64,000 bases of DNA. Origin: Sophora flavescens (Eukaryota; Streptophyta; Magnoliopsida; Fabales; Fabaceae). The stretch is from assembly GCA_030762895.1 (NCBI GenBank), contig CM061064.1:236312586-236376585 (forward strand), given 5' to 3'. This document shows positions 29,102-40,150 of this stretch, piece by piece. The stretch's first letter is position 1. Each line of letters begins with the position of its first letter. The notes under the pieces are model-generated. The model saw nothing but the letters and a program-made list of their open reading frames with translations, was not told the DNA's origin and did not search any database. The position numbers and the translations under genes were made by a program.

Positions 29102-30807
29102 TGAGGTAAAGCAACAAGTGAGCTGTTATTTGATCCAGAAGTTGAGAAAACAGCAAAAAAGAATCGAAAGAAAACAAAAGAGCAAAAACAGAGGAATAAG
29201 AATCTGGCAAACGAAAATCCTTCTTCATCACAAGTCAAACAAGAGGTAATCATGGCTGAAAATGTGGATAGGAACCGGAGAACATTGGGAGATTATTCCA
29301 ATGGTCCAACCAACCGAAATCACTTAAGCATTGTTAGACCACCGGTAGCTGCGAATAACTTTGAGTTCAAACCGGCTTTACTCAATATTATGCAACAAAA
29401 TTAGTTTGGAGGAGGTGAAGCCGAAGATCCGAATAATCATGTCTCGAATTTCATAGAGATATGTGAGACTCTCAAGACTAATGGAGCTACCGATGATGCG
29501 ATAAGGTTGCGGTTGTTTCCTTTTTCACTGCGAGATAGAGCCAAAGCATGGCTCCAATCTCAACCTCAAGGAAGTATCACAACTTGGGATGATTTGGAAG
29601 AGAAGTTCTTAGCAAGGTATTTCCCACCGTCAAAGTTTGTGAAGATGAGAGGTGAAATCTCAAGCTTCATGCAACGTGATGGTGAAACCTTATATGATGC
29701 TTGGGAAAGGTTCAAGGAGTTTCTAAGAAAGTGTCCCAATCACGTCTTTGATGATCTTCAACAAATGCAGACTTTCTGTAGTGGGTTGAGGCCATCAACA
29801 AAGCTTATGTTGGACGCTTCGGTGGGAGGTTCTATGAATTCCAAAACAGCGGAAGAGGCCTTAAGGTTGATTGAAGCTATGGCATCCAATGATTATCTTA
29901 TGAACCATGATAGAGGGAACACATCAAAGAAAGGGATATTTGAGCTTGAGTCTCAAAATGCAATATTGGCTCAAAACAAAATCATCACAAATCAATTGGA
30001 TGCAATCACAAAGCAACTTCATGCCATGAGTGTGGGGCCAACACAAGCACAACAAGTAATGAGCTGTGATTTTTGTGGAGGAGATCATGAGAACGGTAAT
30101 TGTGAAGCATCTAATGATCCTCAAGAGGAAGCAAACTATATGGGAAATTATTCAAGACAAGGGCAGAATTCTTACTCTAATCCGTACAATCAAGGTTGGA
30201 GGAAGCATCCTAATGTCACTTGGAAACAAGAAGTTCGTCAAGCAAATAATCCTCCACCACAAAAGCAAGTTCAAGAGAGGAAAATCAACTTGGAGGATGC
30301 TCTTTCCCAATTCATTCAAGTAACTCAATCTAACTTCAAAAACACCGAATCATCAATCAAAAATCTGGAAAATCAGATTGGGCGAGTTAGCAAAGCAGTT
30401 TGCAGAAGCAGTCAAACAGCAATTTCTCTGGCAATACGGTGGTTAACCCGAAGGAACAATGCAAGGCAGTGACTTTGAGGAGTGGTAGAGTCATTACATC
30501 CCCTGTTGAACAGAAAATTGTTGATAAAGAAGTTGAAGTTGATAAGAGTGGGTTGGAAGAAGCAAAAGAAGATGAGGTGAGCGATCAAGAAAAAAATAAT
30601 GAAAAGAAGAGAAAGCTAGTTGATGAGGAGTCACACTTGAGAAAAACTAAGAGTCAATTGTTGAGAGAGAATGGCAAGCCTCAAGAAATTCCCCCTTATG
30701 TGAAATTACCTTATCCTCATGTGAGTAAGAAGAAGGAGAAGGAAGAACAATTTTCTAGATTCCTTGACATCTTCAAGAGGTTGCAAATCAACATACCATT
30801 TCTTTGA
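29102..30807 (+). pseudogene. Athila gag, one stop and one frameshift
   Basis: The frame is open from 29102 (ATSELLFDPEVEKTAKKNRK, a typical Athila gag N-terminus); the first ATG is 29252. A TAG at 29402-29404 interrupts it (family expectation Gln). The capsid-like core follows: RLRLFPFSLRDRAKAWLQSQ, EEKFLARYFPPSKFVKMRG, MQRDGETLYDAWERFKEFLR. A cysteine motif, CDFCGGDHENGNC, lies near 30064. Near 30395 the frame shifts and continues QFSGNTVVNPKEQCKAVTLR, ending near 30805 where another shift leads to the protease. Confidence 0.88.
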
Positions 30808-31792
30808 AGCATTGGAACAAATGCCTACTTATGCAAAATTCATGAAAGAATTGCTTACAAAGAAGAGGAAGTTTAGGGAAGATGAGACGGTCGCTTTAAC
30901 GGAAGAATGTAGTGCCATTTTCTAGAGGAAGTTACCTCCTAAACTCAAGGATCCCGGTAGTTTTACCATCCCTTGTACTATAGGGAATATGACTATTGGC
31001 AAGGCCCTTTGTGATTTAGGAGCAAGCATTAATCTCATGCCATTGTCCATCTTGAAGAAGCTAGGAGAAGGAGAGGTTAAGCCTACAAGAATGTCACTCC
31101 AATTGGCGGATCGGTCCATCAAATATCCATATGGAATTCTAGAAGATGTGTTGGTAAAAATAGATAAATTTATCTTTCCGGCTGATTTTGTGATATTGGA
31201 TATGGAAGATGATGTTGAGATACCCCTTATATTGGGGAGACCGTTCCTAGCAACTGGCCGTGCTTTAATAGATGTCCAACAAGGTCAACTCCGACTTAGA
31301 GTGCAAGATCAAGAAGTCATTTTTAATGTCTTTGAGGCCATGCACCATCCAAGTGATAAAGAGAGTTGTTTTCGCATGGATAAAGTGGAGGTAATAGCTA
31401 GAGAAGTCTTGGGACAGCAGCACCTTTCTACTCCTCTTGAGAAGATATTAGTGCATTCCATTGAAAATCTTGATGAAGAAGAGGAAAAAGAAATAGAAGA
31501 ATGCTTGCGCAGTTTGGAAGGCCAACAAAGGCAAGTTGCTGTCCACACTAAGAAGGAAGAGCTCGAGAAAGATGAAGTGCAAGTGAAGCCCAAACTTGAG
31601 CTCAAACCGCTGCCTGCACATTTGAAATATGTGTTTCTTAGTGAAGATGCTGAAAATCCTGTTATTGTGAGCAGCACATTATCAAAGTTGGAGGAAGAAA
31701 AGCTTGTGAGGGTACTTAAAGAGCATAGAACAGCCATAGGATGGTCCATATCTGATTTGAACCATCGTTTTGCATGCATAAAATTCTGTTAG
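30808..31792 (+). pseudogene. Athila aspartic protease region
   Basis: The stretch PSYVKLPYP-PHVSKKK upstream and IGKALCDLGASINLMPLSIL (31000-31058) give the Athila-type protease; the catalytic triplet reads DLGAS. IPLILGRPFLATGRALIDV follows. The open stretch from 30989 ends at 31790 after a hinge of acidic residues and a KEHRTAIGWSISDLN segment, which is the start of the RT region. A frame change at about 31780 joins it to RT. Confidence 0.88.
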
Positions 31793-34479
31793 AGGGTGAA
31801 TTTAAGCCGGTGGTACAACCCCAAAGGAGATTGAATCCAACTATGAAGGAGGTTGTAAGAAAGGAAGTGCTGAAACTTCTAGAAGCGAGCATGATTTACC
31901 CTATATCAGATAGTGCATGGGTTAGTCCGGTCCAAGTGGTGCCTAAAAAAGGGGGGATGACGGTTATCAAGAATGAAAAGAATGAGCTCATTCCCACAAG
32001 AACGGTAACGGGTTGGCGCATGTGCATTGATTACCACAAGCTCAACCAAGCTACTTGGAAGGACCATTTCCCATTGCCATTCATGGATCAAATGCTAGAG
32101 AGATTGGCCGGTCAAGCATTCTATTGCTTCCTAAATGGATATTCCGGATACAACCAAATTGCGTTTAATCCGGAGGATCAAGAAAAGACAGCTTTTACAT
32201 GTCCATTTGGGATCTTTGCATATCGCCGGATGCCATTCGGCTTGTGCAACGCACTGACCACATTTCAAAGGTGTATGCTATCCATTTTTTACGATATGAT
32301 TGAAAAATTTATTGAAGTTTTTATGGATGACTTTTCTGTTTTTGGATCTACTTTTGATTTATGCCTCACCAACCTAGTTTTTATTTTGCAAAGATGTGTA
32401 GAGACCAACTTGGTCTTGAATTGGGAAAAGTGTCATTTCATGGTGCATGAAGGCATTGTGCTTGGTCACAAAATTTCAGCTAAGGGAATTGAGGTCGATA
32501 AAGCCAAGATAGAAGTCATAGAGAAGCTTCCACCACCTGCCAATGTCAAAGGAGTCCGAAGTTTCTTAGGACATGCCGGGTTCTATAGACGTTTTATTAA
32601 AGACTTTTCTAAAATTTCTAAACCCTTGTGTGTCTTATTAAATAAGGATAGTCCTTTTGAGTTTAATGCTGAATGTTTGCATGCTTTCACTGTTTTGAAA
32701 GAAAAATTAGTCACTGCACCTATCATTGTTGCACCAAATTGGGACGTGCCTTTTGAATTAATGTTCGATGCTAGTGATTATGCAGTAGGTGCTGTTTTAG
32801 GATAGAGAAAAGATAAGTTTTTTCATGCAATATATTATGCAAGCAAGGTCTTGAATGAGAATCAAGTTCATTATGCAACAACTGAAAAAGAATTGCTTGC
32901 CATAGTCTTTGCATTGGAAAAATTTAGGTCTTATTTGATTGGTTCCAAAGTCATTGTGTTTAGTGATCGTTCCGCACTTAAATATCTCTTGACTAAAGTG
33001 GAATCAAAGCCTAGATTGATCCGTTGGATTCTTCTCATGCAGGAATTTGATCTAGAGATAAAGGACAAGAAAGGGAGTGAGAATGTGGTTGCTGACCACT
33101 TGTCTAGATTAGAGAATGCAGTTGTAACAGTCCAAGAAAATGAAGTTAGAGAGAAATTTCCGGATGAAAAACTGTTTATGGTCAAAGAGAGGCCTTGGTT
33201 TGCTGATATGGCGAACTTTAAGGCCGCAAACACTATTCCGGAAGGCCTCACATGGCAGCAGCAGAAAAAGTTCTTCCGGGATGCTAATTTTTACATTTGG
33301 GATGATCCGTTTCTGTTTAAGAGTTGCCCGGATGGCATCCTTCGAAGGTGCATTGATCAAGAATAAGCTCAAGGAATTCTTTGGCATTGCCATGGTTCCC
33401 CATATGGAGGGCATTATAATGGGGACCAGACAACAGTGAAGGTGTTGCAATATGGTTTCTATTGGCCAACACTTTTCAAGGATGTGCACCAATATGCCAA
33501 GAAATGTGACAAATGCCAAAGAATAGGAAGCATCTCGAAGAGGAATGAAATGCCATTGCAAAACATTCTTGAAGTTGAGTTGTTTGATTGTTGGGGGATA
33601 TATTTTATGGGACCTTTCCCATTGTCATACTCCAATCAATACATACTTGTGGCTGTAGATTATGTTTCTAAGTGGGTGGAGGCAATTGCTTCACCGGCAA
33701 GTGATGGAGCCACGGTTGTGAGATTCCTCAAGAAGAACATATTTGCAAGATTTGGAGTACCTTGTGTGTTGATTAGTGATGGAGGGAAACACTTTTGCAA
33801 CAATCATTTGCAAAGTGTTTTGACCAAGTACAATGTGAAACACAAGGTGGCAACTCCTTATCATCCACAGACAAGCGGTCAAGTTGAGGTATCCAACAGA
33901 GAAATCAAGAAGATCTTGGAAAAAACTGTTGCAAATTCAAGAAAAGATTGGTCAAAGAAGCTAGATGATGCATTGTGGGCTCATATGACAGCATTTAAGG
34001 CTCCAATTGGTCTTTCTCCTTATCAAATGGTTTATGGAAAGTCATGTCATCTTCCGATAGAGCTAGAACACAAAGCATATTGGGCTATCAAATTTCAGAA
34101 TTTTGATTCTACTCTAACCGGTGAGAATAGAATTGATCAGCAGAACAAATTGGAGGAGATGAGGCTAATGGCTTATGAAAATGCTGTAATTTACAAGCAA
34201 AGAGTGAAGGCATACCATGACAAGCATATAGTGCATAGAGTCTTCCATCTGGGGCAACAAGTACTTTTATTCAACTCGCATTTGAAGTTATTCCCTGGAA
34301 AGTTGAAGTCCAAATGGTCAGGACCTTTCACTGTTAAAGAAGCTATGGCTCATGGTGCGGTTGAAGTGGAAGAACCGGAATCTAAAAGGAGGTTTAAAGT
34401 GAATGGACAAAGGTTGAAACTATACTTTGGAGGTGATTTTGAGAGGGTAAAAGCTGCCTTGAGTTTGAAAGAACCTTGA
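31774..34479 (+). pseudogene. Athila reverse transcriptase, RNase H and integrase, two stops
   Basis: One frame. RT: GWRMCIDYHKLNQATWKDHF, GYSGYNQIAFNPEDQEKTAF, FMDDFSVFGSTF (catalytic F-M-D-D in the usual YxDD place), FLGHAGFYRRFIKDFSKISK. RNase H: LMFDASDYAVGAVLG, TEKELLAIVFALEKFRSYL, VFSDRSALKYLL. Integrase: HCHGSPYGGH...CDKCQRIG, VDYVSKWVEAIAS, ISDGGKHFCN, HPQTSGQVEVSNREIK, then the long C-terminal part ending LSLKEP at 34479. TAG at 32803-32805 (RNase H) and TAA at 33364-33366 (integrase N-terminus) interrupt it. Otherwise it is well preserved. Confidence 0.93.
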
Positions 34480-34522
34480 TCGAAAAGTCGGCGTCAAGCT
34501 AGTGACGTTCAAGAAGCGCTTT

Positions 34523-34538
34523 TTGGGAGGCAACCCAA
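34523..34538 (+). repeat. Short perfect hairpin after pol
   Basis: TTGGGAGGCAACCCAA forms a five-base-pair stem (TTGGG/CCCAA) with a six-base loop 44 bases after the pol stop. I recall this GGGAGGCAACCC motif at the same place in other Athila elements; that memory is not checked. Confidence 0.5.
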
Positions 34539-34856
34539 GAGTAGATTAGATTCATTCATTTCTTTTTTTTTTTATCGTTTATTACATATTATGATGCACT
34601 TTATTGTGTAAAGTTTACTCTGACATTTGGTGCAGATCTGAGTTAGGCCAAAGAATTAGCAGTAGAGGAAGTGGGAGAATGTGCAGGGCTACTGCTAGCG
34701 CTGGGCGCTCAGCTTGGCGCTCAGCGTGGACCAAGTCAGAAACTACCAGAAATCCTAGCGTTGGGCCTCACGTGAACAGGATGAGCGCTGGAAGCTCCAG
34801 GAAAACCTGAAGTTCCAGCGCTGAGCGCCTCTTGGTAGCGTCGGGCGCTAGTCTGC

Positions 34857-34862
34857 TATAAA
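34857..34862 (+). promoter_or_regulatory. Candidate internal TATA box for the env-position ORF
   Basis: TATAAA follows a GC-rich block rich in GCGCT/AGCGC motifs, an arrangement that mirrors the LTR promoter (GC block then CCTATAAATT at 28027). It would start a transcript about 30 bases downstream, containing the CAG|GTATGAG donor. Confidence 0.35.
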
Positions 34863-35844
34863 CCCACGGGTTTGAGCATTGAACCTCAACACTTGCATAA
34901 ACAAGCCCTAACCCCTCTTCTTCCTTGCGGTTCTGAGCATCACCAAGGTGGGTAAGGACTTCATTGTGCTTCTATTCTCCTCAAACAGGTATGAGTTCTT
35001 GTTCTCCCTCTGTTTCACCATTAGGAATCATGTCTTGGTCTCCCCTCCATAAGGTGTGTCACGTAGAGCACCAACTCACAACCACCCATTTCACATTCAT
35101 GTTGCATTCACATATCCAAGTTTAATCACTGATTGGGAGTTGGTTTGGATTGAGTTGTTTGCTTAATTGATCATTTTTTTTGGAAGGCAAGAGATGTTTC
35201 AAATGATGTAATTTTTGCAACTACAAAACCATGTACCCTATGTGTTTGATAAAATGTCCCTAGGGATTCTATTTGCAAAATTGCAAAAAGTGGCACTTGA
35301 ATTCACATTTGATCACAGTGTGTAGGTTCTATGATCACTCACTTGCTTGATTAAGTGTTTTTGGAACCAATTCTAAGTGGGTTACTAGGTGTTGGGTATT
35401 ATGAAGTTTTCCTAAGCATGAACACACCCACACACCACATGTTTGATAAAATGCCTCTAAGAGTGAACAAGTTGCGTTTGTGGGAAGTGAATGCATAAGA
35501 CTTGGACAGCGATAACTGAATGTGTGCTTACTTTGTGTTATTTAAATCTTCTACATGGCCAGTTGCTATTTTTGAATTCGTTTAGTGAAGTGAAAATGCA
35601 TGACATTCTGCTTCTCTGGTTTTAGAATTTGTATGATGCCCGGTCATTGCTAAATTGATGTCCCTGTGATACTCTGATATGGCTGAATGTTTTTGTGCAT
35701 AAACGAGAGTTCTTCTCTACATAAGTGGCCTATGTCTGACATGCTCATGTTGAATATTGTATTTTCTTGAGAAAATTTAAAGAATTTGAACTATGAAATA
35801 GCCTGTTTATGCTTTGTATGTTGATATGTTTTTAACAGGTTACC

Positions 35845-37080
35845 ATGGCCCCTATTGCACCGGAAAAGAAAAGAAAGATGGCTGCAGCATCCCCATCATA
35901 CAATGCAACCTTATTTCGCTCTGAGGAACATGAGCAAACATACAATGATTTTGTGAAAACTAGGAGTATCCAGAGTGAGAAAGTAATCAAGGTGGGGAGG
36001 GCTGAGTGTCCTAAAATGGTTGAGCGATTCCGAATAGAAGGTGGAATACCTTGGTGAGCTTTCGAAACCAGATCCCAGCTATTGGTGAAAGAATTCTATG
36101 CCAATGCTTTTGAAAATGAACCAGAAGGGGAATAAGTATGTGAGCTTTGTCCGAGGAAAGGAAATTCGTTATAATGCTAGCATCATCAATTCCATCCTCC
36201 AGGACTCCTCGCACCAAAGGAATGCGAATATGAAGAACTTCAAGAGCAACACGGTGGATGCTAATGCATTGATAACCACATTGTGCCGACCGGAGCAACA
36301 TGGATTTATATCGAAGTGGGGTTCCAGAAAGCTCAAAGCATCACATTTCAAGCCTATTCCAAGAGCTTGGTGTACTTTTGTGCATCACACACTTGCAAAC
36401 ATGTGCCAATGTCTACGATGTAATTGTCTCAGGGCACAGTTGGTATATTGCATGGTAGAAGGGAAGAAAATTGATGTGGGTGAAATACTTGCTCGGGATA
36501 TCTATGAGATTGCACAATCCATCATTGCGACTCTTGGACATGCCTCTCGATTGCCATGCTCTGTGAGAACGCAGTGTCACGGTTTCTAAGGAAGAGATAC
36601 TAATAAAGCCCATGCTTGCTCATTCTACGAGGAGCTATATTGAGGAAAGCTGGAAAATGGGCCAATTGGGACGACACACCGCTCTCCCGAGAATCCACCG
36701 ATAGCAAGATCCACCATAGCAGCAGCAGCAACAAACTGATTTTTTGGACAGATTAGGACATGTAGAGCCAGGCCTCAATGAAGTTACTTGGCAGCTGGCA
36801 CGTGTAGCACTTCGCCAAGGGCGTTTGGATCGAAATGTTCAAGCTATGTGTCGTCCCGAATACCCTCATTCTGCGGTCTCAACAAGGACTAGAGTCTATG
36901 ATCCGCCGCATGGCGAGAGAACCGAGGGAGTAGATGTTGAGACATTGGGAGGTTTGCGGTGGGACCATTATCAGAACAATGATTTTAGAGATGATTAATT
37001 TTGATGACTCGGTAGGGGATGACATGGAGGAGGAACTTGTGGGTGATGATGAGGCAGCTGAGCCAACAAATGGATAGAAC
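35845..37080 (+). pseudogene. Athila env-position ORF (plant transposon-protein domain), frameshifted
   Basis: The ATG at 35845 has a good plant context (TTACCATGGCC). It starts MAPIAPEKKRKMAAASPSYN, then FRSEEHEQTYNDF and ECPKMVERFRIEGGIPW, stopping at 36057. In the next frame NKYVSFVRGKEIRYNASIIN continues, then FKPIPRAWCTFVHHTL and RAQLVYCMVEGKKIDVGEIL (to 36589). A third part (36744-36998) reads GLNEVTWQLARVALRQ. This resembles the putative plant transposon protein domain found between pol and the 3' LTR in Athila elements (Transposase_32-like, to my recollection). No transmembrane segments are visible, so a real envelope function is not supported. Confidence 0.75.
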
Positions 37081-38813
37081 GAGGATGCACCATAGTGTTT
37101 AGGACTTTGTTTAGTTTTATCTGTGTGATTTACTATTTTTCGTTTTGAACTTGTAACAGATCTTATGTTGTGGTCTTTTGGAACTTGCATGGATGTGTAG
37201 GAATTATGCTTTTGATGTTTTTAGTTAAATATTAGATTTTCAGAAAATTAACTGATAGCATGCTAATAACTGTTTTTGATGTGCTGTAGTAATGAGCTCA
37301 CGGCTATGGTCATCCAGTTGCGTTTGCAGTATGTGCAGCTTCCACAGGCTCAATCATGCAAGGAAAAGGGGGGAAGTGATCTTAAACTCTTTCTCTCTAT
37401 CCTTTCCTTCAATTGTGTTACATCCTGTGGAGTGTGTGAGTAAAAATGTGGATTTGGAAGAACATAGCATAGTTGAAAAATGAGTGGAGTTTGGTATAAA
37501 TTCTCTTGTGAGCGTATTGCTATTGCTCGACTGAAAATTCTTAGCATCATGCACTTTGTACCAGCTGAACATATGATTGCATTAAGACCATTGATCCTTG
37601 TGACTTGTTTGGGGACAATCTCTCATACTATGATTAATGCAATACTGGGTGTGCTGATTTCCCTTGCACACGGCCGAAACTGTGAGCTTCTGAGCCCAAA
37701 TCGGTCACATATCATTTCTTTCTTTCATGTGTGTTATCCATCACTTGCATATTCTCACTTTTTCTTGCCTAGATGCTTGCCACTGTTGCATCGTCTGTGC
37801 ATATGCATAAATGATTGAGGCATCATTTAATTGCTTAAGCTCAGGGTCAAACTAGCCATCCTAACATTTTCCATTGTAAGCCCCTTAGAGCCTTAGCCTG
37901 TTTTTCTTATGAAGATAGCACATTACGAGCCAAAAAGCAAAAAAACCATTTTGTCCCACTACTTTGGCTTAGAGGAATGTTTGGACTTAAGTTTGGGGTT
38001 GTTCTCTTGCTTAGGGACAAGCAAGCAAACAAAGTTTGGGGTGGTAAGTAGGCCACTAAAGATGCCTACTAGAAGAAAAAAAATTGAAAAAGAAACACTG
38101 AAACAGAAAAAGAAAAATAGAAAAAGCCAAAGAGAAAAAGAAACAAAGAAAGTATACAAAAGTGAGAAAAAGGCAAAATAGAAAGAAAAGAAAATGAAAC
38201 AAGAAGCAATAAAAGAAAAAGAGAAAAAGAAATAGTTGGAATTGAATAAAAAGGGAAATAGAACACATTGTGTGCTTATGTGCTTGTAGCTAGACTAGGC
38301 AAGTGAAAATTCCAAAAGAGTCCAAATAGTCCTTGAAGCCAAAGTAGCATAGCATATATATCCTTATTCTCATCCACCCGTACCTAAGCCCCGTTACATC
38401 CAAATAAAAGACCTCATGATATGTGTTGCATTGGAATTTGTGATGTGTGTGCTTAGCATCTTGTCAAGATTAGGATTGAGGAATGCAGGTGGATTGGATT
38501 TGAGAGCAAAGATGACCAACTGAGGATGTGTGAAACATTGAAATAGAGAGGTTGCAAGGCATAATTTTGTGCATTCAGTGGAGCCGATTTGGTAGTATGG
38601 TTGATTGTCTTAAAATAAGAAAGCAAGCGATCAATTGGAATTGATGTTTGATTATGTGAAGTTTGTCCAATTTGCAAAAACGTTATGAGTTGAAGTCTTG
38701 CATGAAGTAAGGTGCTTCATAAGGGATTTGATCATAGAACTCCATCTCTTTTACCCTTTTTATGACTTTGAATAATTGCTTGAGAACAAGCAAAATTTCT
38801 AAGTTTGGGGTTG
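37081..38813 (+). other. Athila 3' non-coding region with purine-rich tract
   Basis: No coding domain seen. A 38070-38240 stretch is almost pure A/G (GAAAAAGAAA type), whose reverse translation yields long Phe-rich frames without meaning. Short GTTTGGGG-type motifs recur (38002, 38035, 38802), the last being the polypurine tract before the 3' LTR. Confidence 0.6.
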
Positions 38814-40145
38814 TGATGAATGCGCAATTTATGTTAGTTTGGAAGTGTAATTAGGAAAGAATACGTAAATAATCTTTAGAAATCATAGGAAAAGTGATAG
38901 GAAAATACATACTTTGATATGAATAAAGTTGGATTAGAGTTTTGATCCTTTTATATTAAAAATATACTCAAATATGTTGAAAGTATGCGGGAATAGCGAG
39001 TCAGCGCTCGGCTACTGAGGTGGATGCTCGGCCGGAGAAACAGCGAAAAAGCTGCAGAGAGCGAGGCATGTACCAACGCCCGGTGCAGTATAGGGCGCCA
39101 GGAACATTACAGCAACACCCATGGCTGGAGAATGGCGCTCGTCAGCGTCGCAGCAGATGAGAGAGCAGCGTTTTGTGTTGCAGTGGCGCCCAGTGCGAGG
39201 CCGGGGCGCCTAGCGGCTGGGACGAGCGGGGAACCTATAAATTCGTGTTTCTGCAGTTGAAAAGGAACTTTTGGCCATTTTATCTGATTCTGAATCTGTG
39301 TTCTCTGAGAGAGTTCTGAAGTCTGGGTGTTCAAGAGCTTTTGGAAGAAAGAATTGAAGAATCCATGGCTTATCTACCTCAATTCTCATCTATTTCTTCT
39401 AGATTTCAGATTGTAGTTATGAATTTCTAAATTTCCTAGGTTAGGATAGGATGAATTCAATCAAATCTTGATGTCAGTTTGTTCCAACTCTGATTTCAAT
39501 TCAAATTCGTTCAAATTGAGTAATCTCTAAAATGGTTAATGCTTTTCTTGAACTGGCCAGTCATGAAATTGATCTTATGTATGAATGCATAATTGGAAAA
39601 TGTGTGTTCATGCTAGAAGCTGGAATAGACTACCCTTTGTGAGGTTGATTCTAGGAATAGAACTTCATTGCAATGCATTTCCTATAAGTCTTGTGCTTAA
39701 TGCTTGTGCTAATTTTGATTCACCTAAGGAATTAGGGTTCATAATTAGTAACAAAAGGATTATCACCTAAGGAATTAGGGATAAATCTAAATTAGTGACT
39801 TGAGTGTCAATTGAATTAATTGAATTGAATGTTAGGGTTCTATGAGCTACATTAAGTGGAGATTGGGTGATTCTGATTCCTAACCGTCTTAAATACTTGA
39901 TTCTTCCTAATTGTTCATTTTCTCCATTTCATTGATTGTTTGATAAAAGAAAATCTCATTCAATTACCTTTGTGACAACACTTAATTCAACATTTCAGTT
40001 ACTTGTTTGGAAATTTGAGCTTTATTCGTTCAAATATCAATTGCTTAGTTGTCGTTGTTACTTGAATCTCAATCCTCGTGGGACGATACTCTACTCTCAT
40101 TATTATTACTTGATACGATTTGGTACACTTGCCAAATTTATACCA
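38814..40145 (+). repeat. Athila 3' LTR (1332 bp)
   Basis: Partner of 27596-28933. Several differences are C versus T before G (for example TATCCGATT versus TATCTGATT, GATTCCGATT versus GATTCTGATT), and others are short indels at CTG/CG. Preceded by the polypurine tract AAGTTTGGGGTTG (38801-38813). Confidence 0.93.
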
Positions 40146-40150
40146 TGGAT

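Larger units (their letters stand above)
34480..35844 (+). other. Spacer between pol and the env-position ORF: hairpin, GC-rich block, TATA and likely intron
   Basis: Directly after pol a palindrome, TTGGGAGGCAACCCAA (34523-34538), occurs. A GC-rich block (34670-34860) repeats GCGCTGGGCGC/GCGCTCAGCG motifs like those in the LTR and leads into TATAAA (34857-34862). A strong donor, CAG|GTATGAG (intron from 34989), and acceptor TTTTTAACAG (to 35838) frame a putative 850-bp intron just upstream of the ATG at 35845. Confidence 0.5.
27596..40145 (+). mobile_element. Ty3/Gypsy Athila-like retrotransposon nested in Copia 2
   Basis: 12.55 kb, flanked by TGGAT (27591-27595 and 40146-40150). Plus-strand order: 5' LTR 27596-28933, primer site about 28940, gag from about 29102, protease, RT, RNase H, integrase ending at 34479, a non-coding spacer, an env-position ORF from 35845, an A-rich tail, polypurine tract AAGTTTGGGGTTG, 3' LTR 38814-40145. 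The gag motif PFSLRDRAKAWLQS, the RT motif MCIDYHKLNQATWKDHFPLP and an extra ORF downstream of pol are typical of the Athila lineage. Stops and frameshifts disable gag and pol. Confidence 0.93.

Noticed and set aside
31309..31779. Minus-strand Ser-rich 156-codon frame
   Set aside because: Complement of the Glu/Lys-rich Athila protease-RT linker.
35845..37080. Retroviral envelope gene in the Athila element
   Set aside because: No signal peptide or transmembrane helices seen; the domain resembles a plant transposon-associated protein instead.
37959..38268. Minus-strand Phe/Leu-rich frames that look like membrane proteins
   Set aside because: They are the complement of an A/G-only tract in the Athila 3' region.
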